The translations under genes were made by a program, and so were the position numbers. A stretch of 64,000 nt of DNA, taken from contig QHBJ01000040.1 of the NCBI GenBank assembly GCA_003243975.1, positions 1-64,000 of the forward strand, read 5' to 3'. Position 1 is the first letter of the stretch, and each line of letters opens with the position of its first letter. This DNA is from Candidatus Meridianibacter frigidus. Its GTDB lineage: Bacteria > Vulcanimicrobiota > Vulcanimicrobiia > Vulcanimicrobiales > Vulcanimicrobiaceae. Under the pieces are notes generated by a model. It was not told the DNA's origin, made no database searches, and saw nothing but the letters and a program-made list of their open reading frames with translations. Positions 8,561 through 17,985 of this stretch are shown here, in pieces.

Positions 8561-9247
8561 ATGACCAAGGATCCGCAGAGCATCGGCAACGACGAACCGC
8601 GGTGGCATGCCTCGCTGGGCGTGCTTGCGATTCTGGGTTTGTACATCACCCTGCCGCCGAAGGTCACCTTTGGCCCGCTGTGGCTCTTTCCACTCCTCGT
8701 GCTGGCGATACTAGTGCCGCTTTCGGTCATTTCTCCGATTCGCCGGCACGAAAACGCGGCCCAGCGGATCGCATCGATCGGGCTCATTGCCTTATTGAAT
8801 CTCTTCAACATTCTCTCGCTGGTGCTGCTGATCGCGTCCATCGTTCATCGCGCCGGGGTGACCCACTTCTCAACGGGCGCGCCTTTGCTCTTGGCCGGTG
8901 TGCAGATTTGGTTGACGAACACGCTGGTGTTCGCACTCTGGTATTGGGAACTCGATAGCGGGGGGCCCGAAGCGCGTGCCCACGCGATATCCGCTCAGAA
9001 ATTCAGCCGCGCTGACTTCCTGTTTCCACAGATGGCCTCCCAAAATGACCTCGAATGCGTCGACCCCGGCTGGAAGCCGCTCTTTATCGACTATCTCTTC
9101 CTGGCGTTTACGAACTCGACAGCTTTTAGCCCTGCGGACACCTTTCCGTTGACGCGCCTGGGTAAGGTTCTCATGATGGCCGAAGCGTTCGTTTCATTCA
9201 CGACGATCGGCATCATTATTTCACGGGCGGTAGGCATTCTCGCCTGA
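8561..9247 (+). CDS. DUF1345-like integral membrane protein
   Basis: 228 residues from ATG 8561, with about six hydrophobic segments. The C-terminal region DYLFLAFTNSTAFSPADTFP, followed by LTRLGKVLMMAEAFVSFTTI, resembles the two-helix plus pore-like loop of DUF1345 proteins, which recalls ion-channel architecture. Only 21 bases separate it from the divergent hydrolase, so the promoters must lie inside coding DNA. Its 3' end overlaps the convergent DUF4239 gene by 27 bases. Function unknown. Confidence 0.7.
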   Translation: MTKDPQSIGNDEPRWHASLGVLAILGLYITLPPKVTFGPLWLFPLLVLAILVPLSVISPIRRHENAAQRIASIGLIALLNLFNILSLVLLIASIVHRAGVTHFSTGAPLLLAGVQIWLTNTLVFALWYWELDSGGPEARAHAISAQKFSRADFLFPQMASQNDLECVDPGWKPLFIDYLFLAFTNSTAFSPADTFPLTRLGKVLMMAEAFVSFTTIGIIISRAVGILA

Positions 9248-10021
9248 GGTGGCCATCTCGTTCTGAAAGCGGATAAACGCATCAGGCTCGACACGCGTGT
9301 TTCCGCGAAACGGCAGATCGAGCTGGATGATCAGCGCGAACATGATCGCAATCAGCGCAGCGAGGCCGCCGGTCATAATCAACTGGGCTCCGCCATTCTT
9401 CGTGCCGAAGAAGAATGTAAAGCCGATCGTGATCACCGCACCCAAGATGAGGGTAAACCACAGGATGTTGGGGACGCTGGTGGCGTTGGCGTTCAGGCGA
9501 TCGTGCCGGGCATCGAAGAAGACTTGAATGTTGCGCAGCGCTTCGGAGCGGATTTGGCGTTCGTCTTCGGTTTTGGGCGTAAGCGAAATAACCTCTCGCA
9601 GTATGTCGTTGCCGACCAAGTCGCCGCGTGCGCTCTCCAAACCGCGTTTCATCCGAGGCCATTCATCGTCGATCATCACATTGGTGTACGTTCGCAGGCG
9701 CAGCTGCAGAAGCGCGCGCTGCTTCGGCGGCAATCCGTAGGCCAAATGGTAGAGATCGGTCACAGCGCTGGCCTCGCGCTGGACGTAGGAGCTGGCATTG
9801 TCGAATTCTTGCCATACGACAATGACGACGAAGGAGAGCAGCACCGCATAAACGGTTCCAACGATGGCAGCGATGAAGCCGGCAACGTCGTTGTGACCTT
9901 TGAGCAGCTCGGTTGGAAAATGCCGGCGTATGAGGCTGTGCCCCCCGCAGGCGATCGCTACGAACGCGGCCATGATAATGACCCCGAAAATCCAAGAAGG
10001 CAGATCGTAGATCCACTGCAC
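9221..10021 (-). CDS. DUF4239 (bestrophin-like) membrane protein
   Basis: 266 residues. An N-terminal membrane pair (FGVIIMAAFVAIACGGHSLI and VAGFIAAIVGTVYAVLLSFV) is followed by VIVVWQEFDNASSYVQREAS. A cytoplasmic helical region and two C-terminal transmembrane helices (NILWFTLILGAVITIGFTFF; LIMTGGLAALIAIMFALIIQ) complete it. The order and the WQEFDNA..V..EA motif are typical of DUF4239, compared by some with bestrophin channels. Function is not established. The start lies 17 bases from the divergent ligD-type polymerase gene. Confidence 0.82.
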   Translation of the reverse strand: MQWIYDLPSWIFGVIIMAAFVAIACGGHSLIRRHFPTELLKGHNDVAGFIAAIVGTVYAVLLSFVVIVVWQEFDNASSYVQREASAVTDLYHLAYGLPPKQRALLQLRLRTYTNVMIDDEWPRMKRGLESARGDLVGNDILREVISLTPKTEDERQIRSEALRNIQVFFDARHDRLNANATSVPNILWFTLILGAVITIGFTFFFGTKNGGAQLIMTGGLAALIAIMFALIIQLDLPFRGNTRVEPDAFIRFQNEMATSGENAYRP

Positions 10022-10038
10022 GTGCAGGACGTTCGCCC

Positions 10039-10992
10039 ATGAGCATTAGCATCCCGCGCTCGGGCAACGTAACGGTGCGCGCCGCCCAGCGCCCGGTTCC
10101 GCTGACCAATCTCGGCAAGCCGTTTTGGCCGGCGCTGAATATCGTCAAGGGCGACCTACTTCAGTACTATACCGATGTTGCGGCGATGTTACTACCGCAC
10201 ATCAAGGACCGCGCCATGGTAATGAAGCGATACCCGCACGGCGCGGCCGGAGAGTTCTTCTTCATGAAGCGCACGCCTTCACCGCATCCGGAGTGGCTTC
10301 AGACGTGCCGCATCGAGCACGGATCGGGGAACGTGATCGACTTTCCTATGATCAACGACGTTGCGGCGCTGCTCTGGGTGGTGAATCTCGGCTGCATCGA
10401 CCTCAACCAATGGTACGCGCGCTGCGACGATATCGACCGTCCAGATTACTTGCACTTCGACCTGGACCCGGGCAACGCGCCTTTTTCCGCGGTGCGTGAG
10501 GTGGCGTTAATCGTGCGCGATGGCCTGCAGGCGCTCGAGATCCCCGCTCATGCAAAAACCTCGGGATCGAAGGGCATTCACGTGTACGTGCCTATCGTGC
10601 GCGGGCCGCTGCAGAAACACGTGTGGACTTTTGCCAAAGCGTTCGCGCAGACGGTGGCGCGCAATTACCCCGAGCTGGCGACGGCCGAATATAAGAAGGA
10701 GAAGCGCCCTGCCGGGCGCGTGCTCGTGGACTACAATCAAAACCGGTGGGGCAGCACGCTGGCCTCCGTGTACTCGGTTCGGCCGACCGCGAGTGCGTCG
10801 GTTTCGGCGCCCGTTCGCTGGGAAGAGGTGGAGACCGGATGCGAGATCGATGATTTTCGCATCGACAACATGCGCGAGCGCATCGCAAGCGTGGGCGACA
10901 TGTGGGCGGTGATGGCCGCGAAGACCGGCCGCTTCAATCTCGCTCCGCTGCTTGGCGAGGAAGCGCCGAAGCGCCGGTCACGGCGAGCGTAA
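10039..10992 (+). CDS. Stand-alone LigD-type polymerase/primase domain (NHEJ)
   Basis: 317 residues, covering just the polymerase (PolDom/eukaryotic primase-like) module of LigD. Landmarks are VPLTNLGKPFWPALNIVKGD at the start, MVMKRYPHGAAGEFFFMKR, the catalytic metal site YLHFDLDPG (D-x-D) near residue 138, SGSKGIHVYVPI, and DYNQNRWGSTLASVYSVRP. In mycobacteria this activity fills gaps with ribonucleotides during non-homologous end joining. Here it is separate from the ligase, which lies convergently with a 59-base 3' overlap. No Ku gene is in the window. Confidence 0.93.
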   Translation: MSISIPRSGNVTVRAAQRPVPLTNLGKPFWPALNIVKGDLLQYYTDVAAMLLPHIKDRAMVMKRYPHGAAGEFFFMKRTPSPHPEWLQTCRIEHGSGNVIDFPMINDVAALLWVVNLGCIDLNQWYARCDDIDRPDYLHFDLDPGNAPFSAVREVALIVRDGLQALEIPAHAKTSGSKGIHVYVPIVRGPLQKHVWTFAKAFAQTVARNYPELATAEYKKEKRPAGRVLVDYNQNRWGSTLASVYSVRPTASASVSAPVRWEEVETGCEIDDFRIDNMRERIASVGDMWAVMAAKTGRFNLAPLLGEEAPKRRSRRA

Positions 10993-12022
10993 AGGGCGAC
11001 TTTCCGCGCGGCTGTTGCAACTGATGCGTCGTGCATTGTTCGGGCGCCTTGTCGGGCCGAAAGCGCAGCGGCTTGGTCCCATGCCGAAAGCGCCCGCCCG
11101 AAACGTGATCGAACTCGACCTCAATCACCAGTTTCGGGAGCAGCGGTATCCACCGCGATTCCTTCCCGCGGTTCCAGCGGCTGGCCCCGCCCGGGGCGCG
11201 CACCGTAAACGCGGACGGGCCTTCCAAGTCGTGCAGCTCCTTGAGAAGATGGCGCTTCTCGGTAGCGGTCATTCCGGATGTGAAGCCGACATAATCGAAG
11301 CCGCCGCTTTCGTCGTAGAGTCCCAAGAGTAGAGAGCCAATGGAACGTCCGTCTTTGCCCAGGCGGTAGCCGCCGATGACGCAGTCGGCCGTGCGCATTT
11401 TCTTTACCTTAACGGCCGCCGTTCGCTCACCGCCCGCGTAGCGCGCATCCAGGTCTTTGGCGATGATGCCGTCGAGCGCGCTGCCAACCGATTTCAGCCA
11501 ACGCTTCATTACTGCGGGGTCGGTTGTTGCCGGAGAGAGCCGCACACTTTTCCGTCGAAAGAAGCGCCGCGCGAAATCTTCGAGATGCTCGCGCCGGACG
11601 CGCAGTGGCTCTTTCAATAGCGCGCGCCCGTTTTCGTCCACTAAGATATCGAAGACCAGAAACGTTGCAGGAAATGTTTGCGCCAGCATGCGCACGCGCG
11701 AAGCCGCGGGATGGATGCGCTGCAACAGCTGATCAAAATCCAGCCGGTCCTTGAACGGAACGACCAATTCGCCGTCGAGAACAAATTGGGCAGCTTCGAG
11801 GTGCGACAGCGCATCGGCAATCTCGGGAAAGTAACGCTCCAGCGGCTGGCCGGATTTGGATTGGAGCGCGATCTGCGCGCCGTCGCGAAAGGCAACGCAA
11901 CGAAAACCATCCCACTTGGGTTCGTATTGGACGGCGCCGGTGGGCAATTCGCGCTCCAAGCGCGCATCCATCGGGGCGAACGGAGGAGATATCGGAAGCT
12001 TCACGCGCACTCTTGTACCCAC
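10934..12022 (-). CDS. ATP-dependent DNA ligase, LigC/LigD-ligase type
   Basis: 362 residues. The adenylation motif is EPKWDGFRCVAFRDG, with the nucleophilic Lys near residue 36. FVLDGELVV (motif III), FLVFDILV, DGIIAKDLDARYAGG (motif IV) and AVKVKKMRTADCVIGGY (motif V) follow. The C-terminal OB domain contains VEFDHVSGGRFRHGTKPLRF, typical of NHEJ ligases. GTG 12022 is taken as start, but GTG 12010, GTG 12004 and a later ATG are possible; none has a clear ribosome-binding site. It is probably the partner of the adjacent polymerase. Confidence 0.92.
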   Translation of the reverse strand: MGTRVRVKLPISPPFAPMDARLERELPTGAVQYEPKWDGFRCVAFRDGAQIALQSKSGQPLERYFPEIADALSHLEAAQFVLDGELVVPFKDRLDFDQLLQRIHPAASRVRMLAQTFPATFLVFDILVDENGRALLKEPLRVRREHLEDFARRFFRRKSVRLSPATTDPAVMKRWLKSVGSALDGIIAKDLDARYAGGERTAAVKVKKMRTADCVIGGYRLGKDGRSIGSLLLGLYDESGGFDYVGFTSGMTATEKRHLLKELHDLEGPSAFTVRAPGGASRWNRGKESRWIPLLPKLVIEVEFDHVSGGRFRHGTKPLRFRPDKAPEQCTTHQLQQPRGKSPFTLAVTGASALPRQAAERD

Positions 12023-12071
12023 GGTGCGTAGGACGCCTTGCGGAAGGCACCGAACCGGAGGTGCGCCGGTT

Positions 12072-12146
<75 letters not shown>

Positions 12147-12166
12147 AGATGAAAGCTTCTCAAGTC

Positions 12167-12241
12167 GGCGACGTAGCCAAGTGGTAAGGCAGAGCTCTGC
12201 AAAAGCTCCATTCCCCAGTTCGAATCTGGGCGTCGCCTCCA
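12167..12241 (+). tRNA. tRNA-Cys (GCA), CCA encoded
   Basis: The acceptor GGCGACG (12167-12173) pairs with CGTCGCC (12231-12237), followed by T and CCA. The anticodon loop CTGCAAA carries GCA at 12199-12201. The T arm is CCCAG-TTCGAAT-CTGGG. It is 17 bases upstream of the following coding gene. Confidence 0.96.
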
Positions 12242-12258
12242 AATTCCGAGGTGAGTGA

Positions 12259-13215
12259 ATGCGCGTAGCGGTCTTAGGAGCCGGCGCTATCGGCGGTTTC
12301 ATTGCGGCCATGCTGGCGCGCAAATTCAGCGATGTCGCGGTCGTGGCACGGGGAGCGCACCTGGAGGCCATTCGTTCGCACGGGTTGCGTGTTCAGCATT
12401 CGGATGCTGGCTCTTTCACGGCGTCCGTGCGCGCGGTCGCCGATCTGCGCGAACTGCTGCCGCTCGATGTGGTCCTGCTGGCCGTCAAGGCCCAGCAATT
12501 GCCCGCAGCTTTGGAGCAAGTCAAACCGGCTATTGCGGCCGGCGTCCATTTCGTGACCATGCAGAACGGCATTCCGTTTTGGTATTTTCCAGAGCGTGCG
12601 CTGCGTTCAGTGGATCCAAATGGAGAGTTGCGCGCGAGCTTTCCGCAAGCACAGATTATCGGCAGCGTCGTGCATGTTTCCGGACATGTCGTAGAGCCTG
12701 GCACCATCGCGCAATCGGGCGGCATGCGCTACATTGTCGGCACGCCCGAAAACGGCGACCCGACGGTGGTGGATAGCATCGTGCGGCTTTTCGAGGAATG
12801 TGGACTGGCGCCGGAACGCTCCGTGCACATTCGCAAGGACATTTGGAATAAGATGCTGGGTAACGTGTCGCTCAATCCGGTGAGTGCGCTGACCCGGTTC
12901 ACGATTCGCCCGATGCTGCAAGACGATACTCTGCGCGCCCTGATCGCCGCGATGATGCGGGAAGCCATCACCGTTGCACGCTCGACGGGGGTTCACATCG
13001 AAGTGATGCCGGAGGAACGCATTGCCTATGCCGCGCGCCTGAGCGACGTGAAAACCTCGATGCTTCAGGATGTCGAAGCGGGCCGGGCGTTGGAACTGGA
13101 ACCCATTGTGGGCGCCGTGCTGGAGCTTGCGCGAGACGCGCACCTCTGCGTTCCACATCTGGAAACGGTGTACGCGCTCACCAAAGGGCTGGAGAGCAGC
13201 TACTTGCTGGAATGA
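12259..13215 (+). CDS. Ketopantoate reductase family protein (PanE/ApbA)
   Basis: 318 residues. The N-terminal NADP Rossmann motif is MRVAVLGAGAIGGFIAAMLA. The central VVLLAVKAQQLPAALEQV and TMQNGIPFW match the family's VKAxQ and QNG motifs. The catalytic Lys is in KDIWNKMLGNVSLNPVSAL, followed by the C-terminal helical domain (MLQDVEAGRALELEPIVGAV). 2-Dehydropantoate 2-reductase makes pantoate for coenzyme A. Paralogues act on other 2-oxo acids, so the substrate is not certain. The ribosome-binding site GAGGTGAG precedes ATG, and recG starts in the ATGA overlap. Confidence 0.88.
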   Translation: MRVAVLGAGAIGGFIAAMLARKFSDVAVVARGAHLEAIRSHGLRVQHSDAGSFTASVRAVADLRELLPLDVVLLAVKAQQLPAALEQVKPAIAAGVHFVTMQNGIPFWYFPERALRSVDPNGELRASFPQAQIIGSVVHVSGHVVEPGTIAQSGGMRYIVGTPENGDPTVVDSIVRLFEECGLAPERSVHIRKDIWNKMLGNVSLNPVSALTRFTIRPMLQDDTLRALIAAMMREAITVARSTGVHIEVMPEERIAYAARLSDVKTSMLQDVEAGRALELEPIVGAVLELARDAHLCVPHLETVYALTKGLESSYLLE

Positions 13216-15257
13216 AGCATGCCGCCGTCTTCGACGGACTTTCGGGAGTCGGCAAAGAGACCGCCGCGCGCCTGGCCGAACTCGGAATTTCGACTTCCGC
13301 CGATCTGCTAAACCACTTCCCGTATCGCTACGAGGACTTACGTTTTCCGACGCCATCCAACTTGCTGGGCGCCAGCGAGGGCGAGGAGAATGCCGTCGGA
13401 CACGTCGTTTCCGTGCGCGAACGGCGCACGCGTCTCGCGATTATCGAAGCCACGATTGCCGACGCTGCAGGCACATTCACCGCGAAGTGGTTTGGGCGCC
13501 CGTATCTGATCGGCGCGCTCAAGGCCGGCATGCGCGTCTTCGTGCGGGGCCGGGTCACGCGCACCTTTAGCGGGGTCGCTATGAACGTAAGCGCGCACCG
13601 CATTCTAACGGAAGAAGAAGAGTACCGCGGCGAGCTGGTTCCCATCTATCCCGCAACCAAGAGACTGGCCTCGCGCCGCATCCGCCAGATCGTGGCTCGC
13701 AATCTGCCGAAACTATTGCCCGCAGCTGCCGACCCGCTGCCGCCGGCGCTGGCATCTTCCTTTGACTATAGCGACATTCGCGCGTCGTATCGCTCGGTTC
13801 ACGCCCCCGTAACCTTGGAAGAGGCCGCCCGCGCGCGCGAACGGTTCGTATTCACCGAGTTCTTGACCCTTGCGCTCGCTGCGAAACTCAAGCGCAACCG
13901 GCGAGAGACTCAACACGCTCGAGCGCTCTCGGTCCCGCCAGGCCTGCTCGCCGAGTTTCAAGGGATCCTGCCCCATTCGATGACCGGTGCGCAGCGTCGT
14001 GTAATCGTTGAAATTTGGAACGACATGGCGCGCGAATCGCCCATGAACCGCCTGCTGCAAGGCGACGTGGGCAGCGGCAAGACGCTGGTTGCCGCCGCCG
14101 CGATTGCGATGGCGGCGCGCAGCGGAGTGCAAAGCGCGCTAATGGCTCCCACCGAGATTCTGGCGTCGCAACACGCGCAGAAGCTGACGCCGCTGCTGCT
14201 GCCGCTTGGCATTACCGTTGAGGCCGTTTTCGGCAGCCAGGGTGCGAAGGCACGCGCGCAAGCCGTTTCAAGATTAGGCACGGGCGAAGGGCGCCTGGCC
14301 GTCGGCACTCACGCTCTGTTGACCGAGGGTGTGGACTTTGCCGAACTGGGCTTGGTCATTATCGACGAGCAGCACCGCTTCGGAGTGGAACAACGCGCGA
14401 GCTTACGCGCCAAGGGCGTGACGCCGCACACCCTGCACATGACCGCGACCCCGATTCCGCGGACGCTCGCGCAATCGGTGTACGCCGATCTCGATATCTC
14501 GACCATTGACGAGCTGCCGCCGGGACGAACCCCCGTCGAAACATTTGCTCTGCGTCGAAGCCGGTTGGCCAGAGCACACGAGTTCGTTCGCCAGAATGTC
14601 GCGGCCGGCCACCAGGCGTACATTGTCGCGCCGGCGATCGAAGAGTCTGACGCGGGGCTGACAAGCGTGCGCGCGGAGTTCGAACGCTTACAACGCACGG
14701 CTTTCTCGGAATTGCGGTTGGGCCTCTTGCACGGCCGGCTTACCCCCAAAGAGAAAGACGCGGTCATGCTTCGTTTCGTTCGCGGTGAAACTGACGTGCT
14801 GGTCGCCACCACGGTGATTGAGGTAGGCGTTGACGTTCCGAATGCAAGCGTCATGATGGTGCTCGATGCGCAACGGTACGGCTTGGCGCAGTTGCACCAG
14901 TTGCGCGGCCGAGTCGGACGCGGCGCAGCGCGCTCATTCTGCCTCTTGATCGCTCCCGATGAAGCCGGTGAAGTAGAACGCTTGGACATTCTCACGCGAA
15001 CCTCGGATGGGTTTGCGATCTCCGAAGAAGATTTACGGCTGCGCGGTCCCGGGGAGTTTTCGGGGACGGCCCAGTCGGGACTGGCGGGCCTGAAATTCGG
15101 GGACCTGGTAGCCGACATTGAAGTCTACCGCCGCGCAAAGGCGGCCGCGGAGCAGATCATTGCAAAGGACTCGGGTTTGAGCGCCGCAGAGCACGGCGGC
15201 TTGCGCGGTTTGCTGGAATCGCAGTCGAGTGCCCGCGCGATGCTGCTATCGTCCTAA
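13212..15257 (+). CDS. recG: ATP-dependent DNA helicase RecG
   Basis: 681 residues. The N-terminal wedge/OB region (HFPYRYEDLRF, then GHVVSVRERRTRLAIIEATI) precedes the superfamily 2 core. Walker A is LLQGDVGSGKTLVAAAA near residue 283, the DEQH box is VIIDEQHRFGVEQRA near 382, and motif III is HMTATPIPRTLA. The C-terminal motifs include ATTVIEVGVDVPNASVMMV and QLHQLRGRVGRG. It regresses stalled replication forks and processes recombination intermediates. It overlaps the upstream gene by 4 bases. Confidence 0.98.
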   Translation: MKHAAVFDGLSGVGKETAARLAELGISTSADLLNHFPYRYEDLRFPTPSNLLGASEGEENAVGHVVSVRERRTRLAIIEATIADAAGTFTAKWFGRPYLIGALKAGMRVFVRGRVTRTFSGVAMNVSAHRILTEEEEYRGELVPIYPATKRLASRRIRQIVARNLPKLLPAAADPLPPALASSFDYSDIRASYRSVHAPVTLEEAARARERFVFTEFLTLALAAKLKRNRRETQHARALSVPPGLLAEFQGILPHSMTGAQRRVIVEIWNDMARESPMNRLLQGDVGSGKTLVAAAAIAMAARSGVQSALMAPTEILASQHAQKLTPLLLPLGITVEAVFGSQGAKARAQAVSRLGTGEGRLAVGTHALLTEGVDFAELGLVIIDEQHRFGVEQRASLRAKGVTPHTLHMTATPIPRTLAQSVYADLDISTIDELPPGRTPVETFALRRSRLARAHEFVRQNVAAGHQAYIVAPAIEESDAGLTSVRAEFERLQRTAFSELRLGLLHGRLTPKEKDAVMLRFVRGETDVLVATTVIEVGVDVPNASVMMVLDAQRYGLAQLHQLRGRVGRGAARSFCLLIAPDEAGEVERLDILTRTSDGFAISEEDLRLRGPGEFSGTAQSGLAGLKFGDLVADIEVYRRAKAAAEQIIAKDSGLSAAEHGGLRGLLESQSSARAMLLSS

Positions 15258-15306
15258 AGGTATCGATGCGAGGGAGGTGAAGAGGGCCCGGTCCTTTTCC
15301 CCCTTC

Positions 15307-17985
15307 ATGAGGTGTACCTTGCGTTTCGCTCGTTTTGTCGCGGTAATTGCCGCATTCGCCCTGCCGATCGCGCTGCCCGCTGCGGCGCGCGCACAGACAT
15401 TGCCCGTGACACGCGCAACGCTTTCCAACGGCCTGCAGGTCGTCGTCGTGCACGATCCGCTGGCACCCGTGGTGACAGCGGTTCTCAATTACAAGGTCGG
15501 CTCGAACGAGCAGCAGTTCCCGGGGCAAGCTCACGCGCTCGAACACATGATGTTCCGCGGCAGCCAAACCGTCAGCGAGTCGCAGTTGGCCGACATCAGC
15601 GAGTTGATGGGCGGCAACAGCGATGCCGACACGCAAGGTGAGATCACGCAGTATTTCTTCTCGACGCCTTCGCAGTATCTAGACGTTGCGCTGCGGCTCG
15701 AAGCGGCGCGCGCCCGGGGTCTCCTCGTTCCGCAAAAAAGTTGGCTGATCGAACGCGGTGCGATCATGAACGAGGTAACACAAGACGACAGTATTGCGAT
15801 CGCCAAGCTGTTTCAGCGCACCATTCTCCCGGCGCTTTTTGCGGGTACGGCCTACGCTCACGACACGCTGGGAACGGTTTACAGCTTTAAGAACCAAATC
15901 CATGCGCCCGTCTTATTGAACCTGTACCACGCGTGGTATCACCCCAACAACGCGGTGTACGTCATCGCGGGTGATGTCGATGGACCCTCCACCGTGGCGC
16001 TAGTTCGCAAGTATTTCGGATCGGTTCCCCGCGCCACGCTGCCCGCTCGCTCAAAGATTGCGCTGCGGCCCATCACGCCGAAAACCTATCACGTCGATTC
16101 GGACCAGCCGTACACGATCATCGCACAAGCATTCCGCATGCCGGGGTTTAGCTCGCGCGATTACGCTGTCGGCCAGATCCTGCAATCGGTGCTGAACAAT
16201 CAGCGGGGGAATCTGTACGGCCTTGTTGCTTCAGGCAAAGCGCTTTATGCGGGCGTACAGGTCTTTGAATCGCATCCGTTGGCGTCGGCGGGAGCAGCGT
16301 TTATGATCGTGCCGGTAACGGCGAACGCGCAGAACGCAGTGGCGGCCATGGACGACGTGCTGGCGGCGTACCGGAGCACCGGCGTCCCGCCGGGACTGGT
16401 TGCGGTTGCCAAAGAGCGCGCCATCGCCGATGCGGAATTTCGAGGAAATTCGATCGACGGGCTTGCGTTCGAGTGGAGCGATGCAGTAGCCAAAGAGGGA
16501 CGCAGTTCGCCCGATCAGATCCTGGATGAGATCAAGAACGTTAGCGCCGGCGATGTGAATCGCGTGTTGCGCACGTACATCGTGCCCGAGCACATGATCA
16601 CGGCTTTCGCCACGCCGAAGAATCTCGGCAAGATCAACAGCAATCCGCCCAGCGGCCCCGCCAAAGAGAACAATAAGGTCACGATCTTGCACCACGATCC
16701 CTTGCCGCCCTGGGCCACCGCCGCCTTTGCGCACATCAGCGTGCCCGCATCAACAATCCACCCCGTGGACATGGTGCTGCCCAACGGCCTTCGCTTGATC
16801 GTGCAGCCCGAGCACGTAACGCATACGGTGGTCGTGCGCGGCGAAGTTCAGTCCAATGAAAACATCCAAGCCGCGCCCTCCAAATTGGGCGTCGACGATA
16901 TTAGCAGTGGGCTCTTTTCGTTCGGAACCACCACGTTGGACCGCCTCGCATTGCGAACCGAGCTGGACAAAATTGCCGCCGAGGTAAACGCCGGAACCTC
17001 GTTCTCACTGAACGTCTTGAGCAATCAATTCGAGCGCGGCATGCAGCTGCTTGCTGATGAAGAGCTGCACCCCGCATTTCCGGCCAAGGATTTCGAGACA
17101 GTCAAAGGACAGGAAGTGGGACAGCTCACGGGTCAGATGACCGCGCCCGACCACCTAGCCGAAGTGGCATTAAACAAAGGTCTGTATCCATCCGGCGACC
17201 CCAGCCAGCTCTTCGCTACGCCGCAGACCGCCGGCGGCGTTACACTGAGCGATGTAAAGTCGTACTACAGCAACGTGTATCGGCCCGACATGACGGCGAT
17301 CGTCGTCATCGGCGATACGACGCCAGCCGCGGCGCGCGCGCTGGTGGAAAAGTATTTCGGTCAGTGGGGCGCTCAAGGGGCAAAACCCGACGTGTTCTTA
17401 CCGGCTGCTCCCAATAATAAAGCCAGTGACATAAACGTCCCGGATCAAGGTCGCGTGCAGTCGCAAGTGCGCTTGGAAGAGGTCATCGGGCTGCAGCGCG
17501 CTGACTCGGACTGGGCGACGCTGCAGCTGGCCAACGCAATCCTGGGCCGGGGCGGAAGCTCGATACTCTTCCACGATCTGCGCGACGTGCACGGATACGT
17601 CTATAGCGCGGGCTCGGGCCTCTCCTCGCACAAGCATCGCAGCGAATTCTCCATTCAGTTTGCGTCGGACCCCGACAAAATCGTTCCCGCGCAGACGCTT
17701 GCGATTACCGACTTGCGCCATCTGGCGAGCGCGCCGGTGGACGCCGCGGAACTGCAGCGTGGCAAGGCGATGCTGATCGGTGACATCCCGCTGGGAATGA
17801 CCAGTTACGATGCCGTTGCCGGAAAGCTGCTTAACTTTGCGCTGCTAGGCCTGCCGCTGGATCAAAGCACCATCGATGCGCAGCGCGAGCTGGCATCGAG
17901 CGCGTCGAGCATTCGCGCGGCGGTTCGCCGGTGGATTCGCCCGAACGATCTCGTGCGCATCATTCAAGGCCCGCCGCCGAGGTGA
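15307..17985 (+). CDS. Exported tandem-domain M16 zinc peptidase
   Basis: 892 residues from ATG 15307. A signal peptide (FARFVAVIAAFALPIALPAA..ARAQ) is followed by an active M16 half with the inverted zinc motif HALEHMMFRG (H76, E79, H80) and the distal Glu in IERGAIMNEVTQDD. A second M16 repeat begins at MVLPNGLRLIVQPEHVTHTV. It lacks HxxEH and so is likely the structural half that closes the chamber. Such proteins resemble pitrilysin/PqqL-type periplasmic peptidases. GTG 15277 is an alternative start. The stop overlaps the next gene's GTG. Confidence 0.9.
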   Translation: MRCTLRFARFVAVIAAFALPIALPAAARAQTLPVTRATLSNGLQVVVVHDPLAPVVTAVLNYKVGSNEQQFPGQAHALEHMMFRGSQTVSESQLADISELMGGNSDADTQGEITQYFFSTPSQYLDVALRLEAARARGLLVPQKSWLIERGAIMNEVTQDDSIAIAKLFQRTILPALFAGTAYAHDTLGTVYSFKNQIHAPVLLNLYHAWYHPNNAVYVIAGDVDGPSTVALVRKYFGSVPRATLPARSKIALRPITPKTYHVDSDQPYTIIAQAFRMPGFSSRDYAVGQILQSVLNNQRGNLYGLVASGKALYAGVQVFESHPLASAGAAFMIVPVTANAQNAVAAMDDVLAAYRSTGVPPGLVAVAKERAIADAEFRGNSIDGLAFEWSDAVAKEGRSSPDQILDEIKNVSAGDVNRVLRTYIVPEHMITAFATPKNLGKINSNPPSGPAKENNKVTILHHDPLPPWATAAFAHISVPASTIHPVDMVLPNGLRLIVQPEHVTHTVVVRGEVQSNENIQAAPSKLGVDDISSGLFSFGTTTLDRLALRTELDKIAAEVNAGTSFSLNVLSNQFERGMQLLADEELHPAFPAKDFETVKGQEVGQLTGQMTAPDHLAEVALNKGLYPSGDPSQLFATPQTAGGVTLSDVKSYYSNVYRPDMTAIVVIGDTTPAAARALVEKYFGQWGAQGAKPDVFLPAAPNNKASDINVPDQGRVQSQVRLEEVIGLQRADSDWATLQLANAILGRGGSSILFHDLRDVHGYVYSAGSGLSSHKHRSEFSIQFASDPDKIVPAQTLAITDLRHLASAPVDAAELQRGKAMLIGDIPLGMTSYDAVAGKLLNFALLGLPLDQSTIDAQRELASSASSIRAAVRRWIRPNDLVRIIQGPPPR

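Noticed and set aside
12607-13356. 249-residue minus-strand reading frame
   Set aside because: Antisense to the ketopantoate-reductase family gene and recG, with low-complexity arginine-rich composition.
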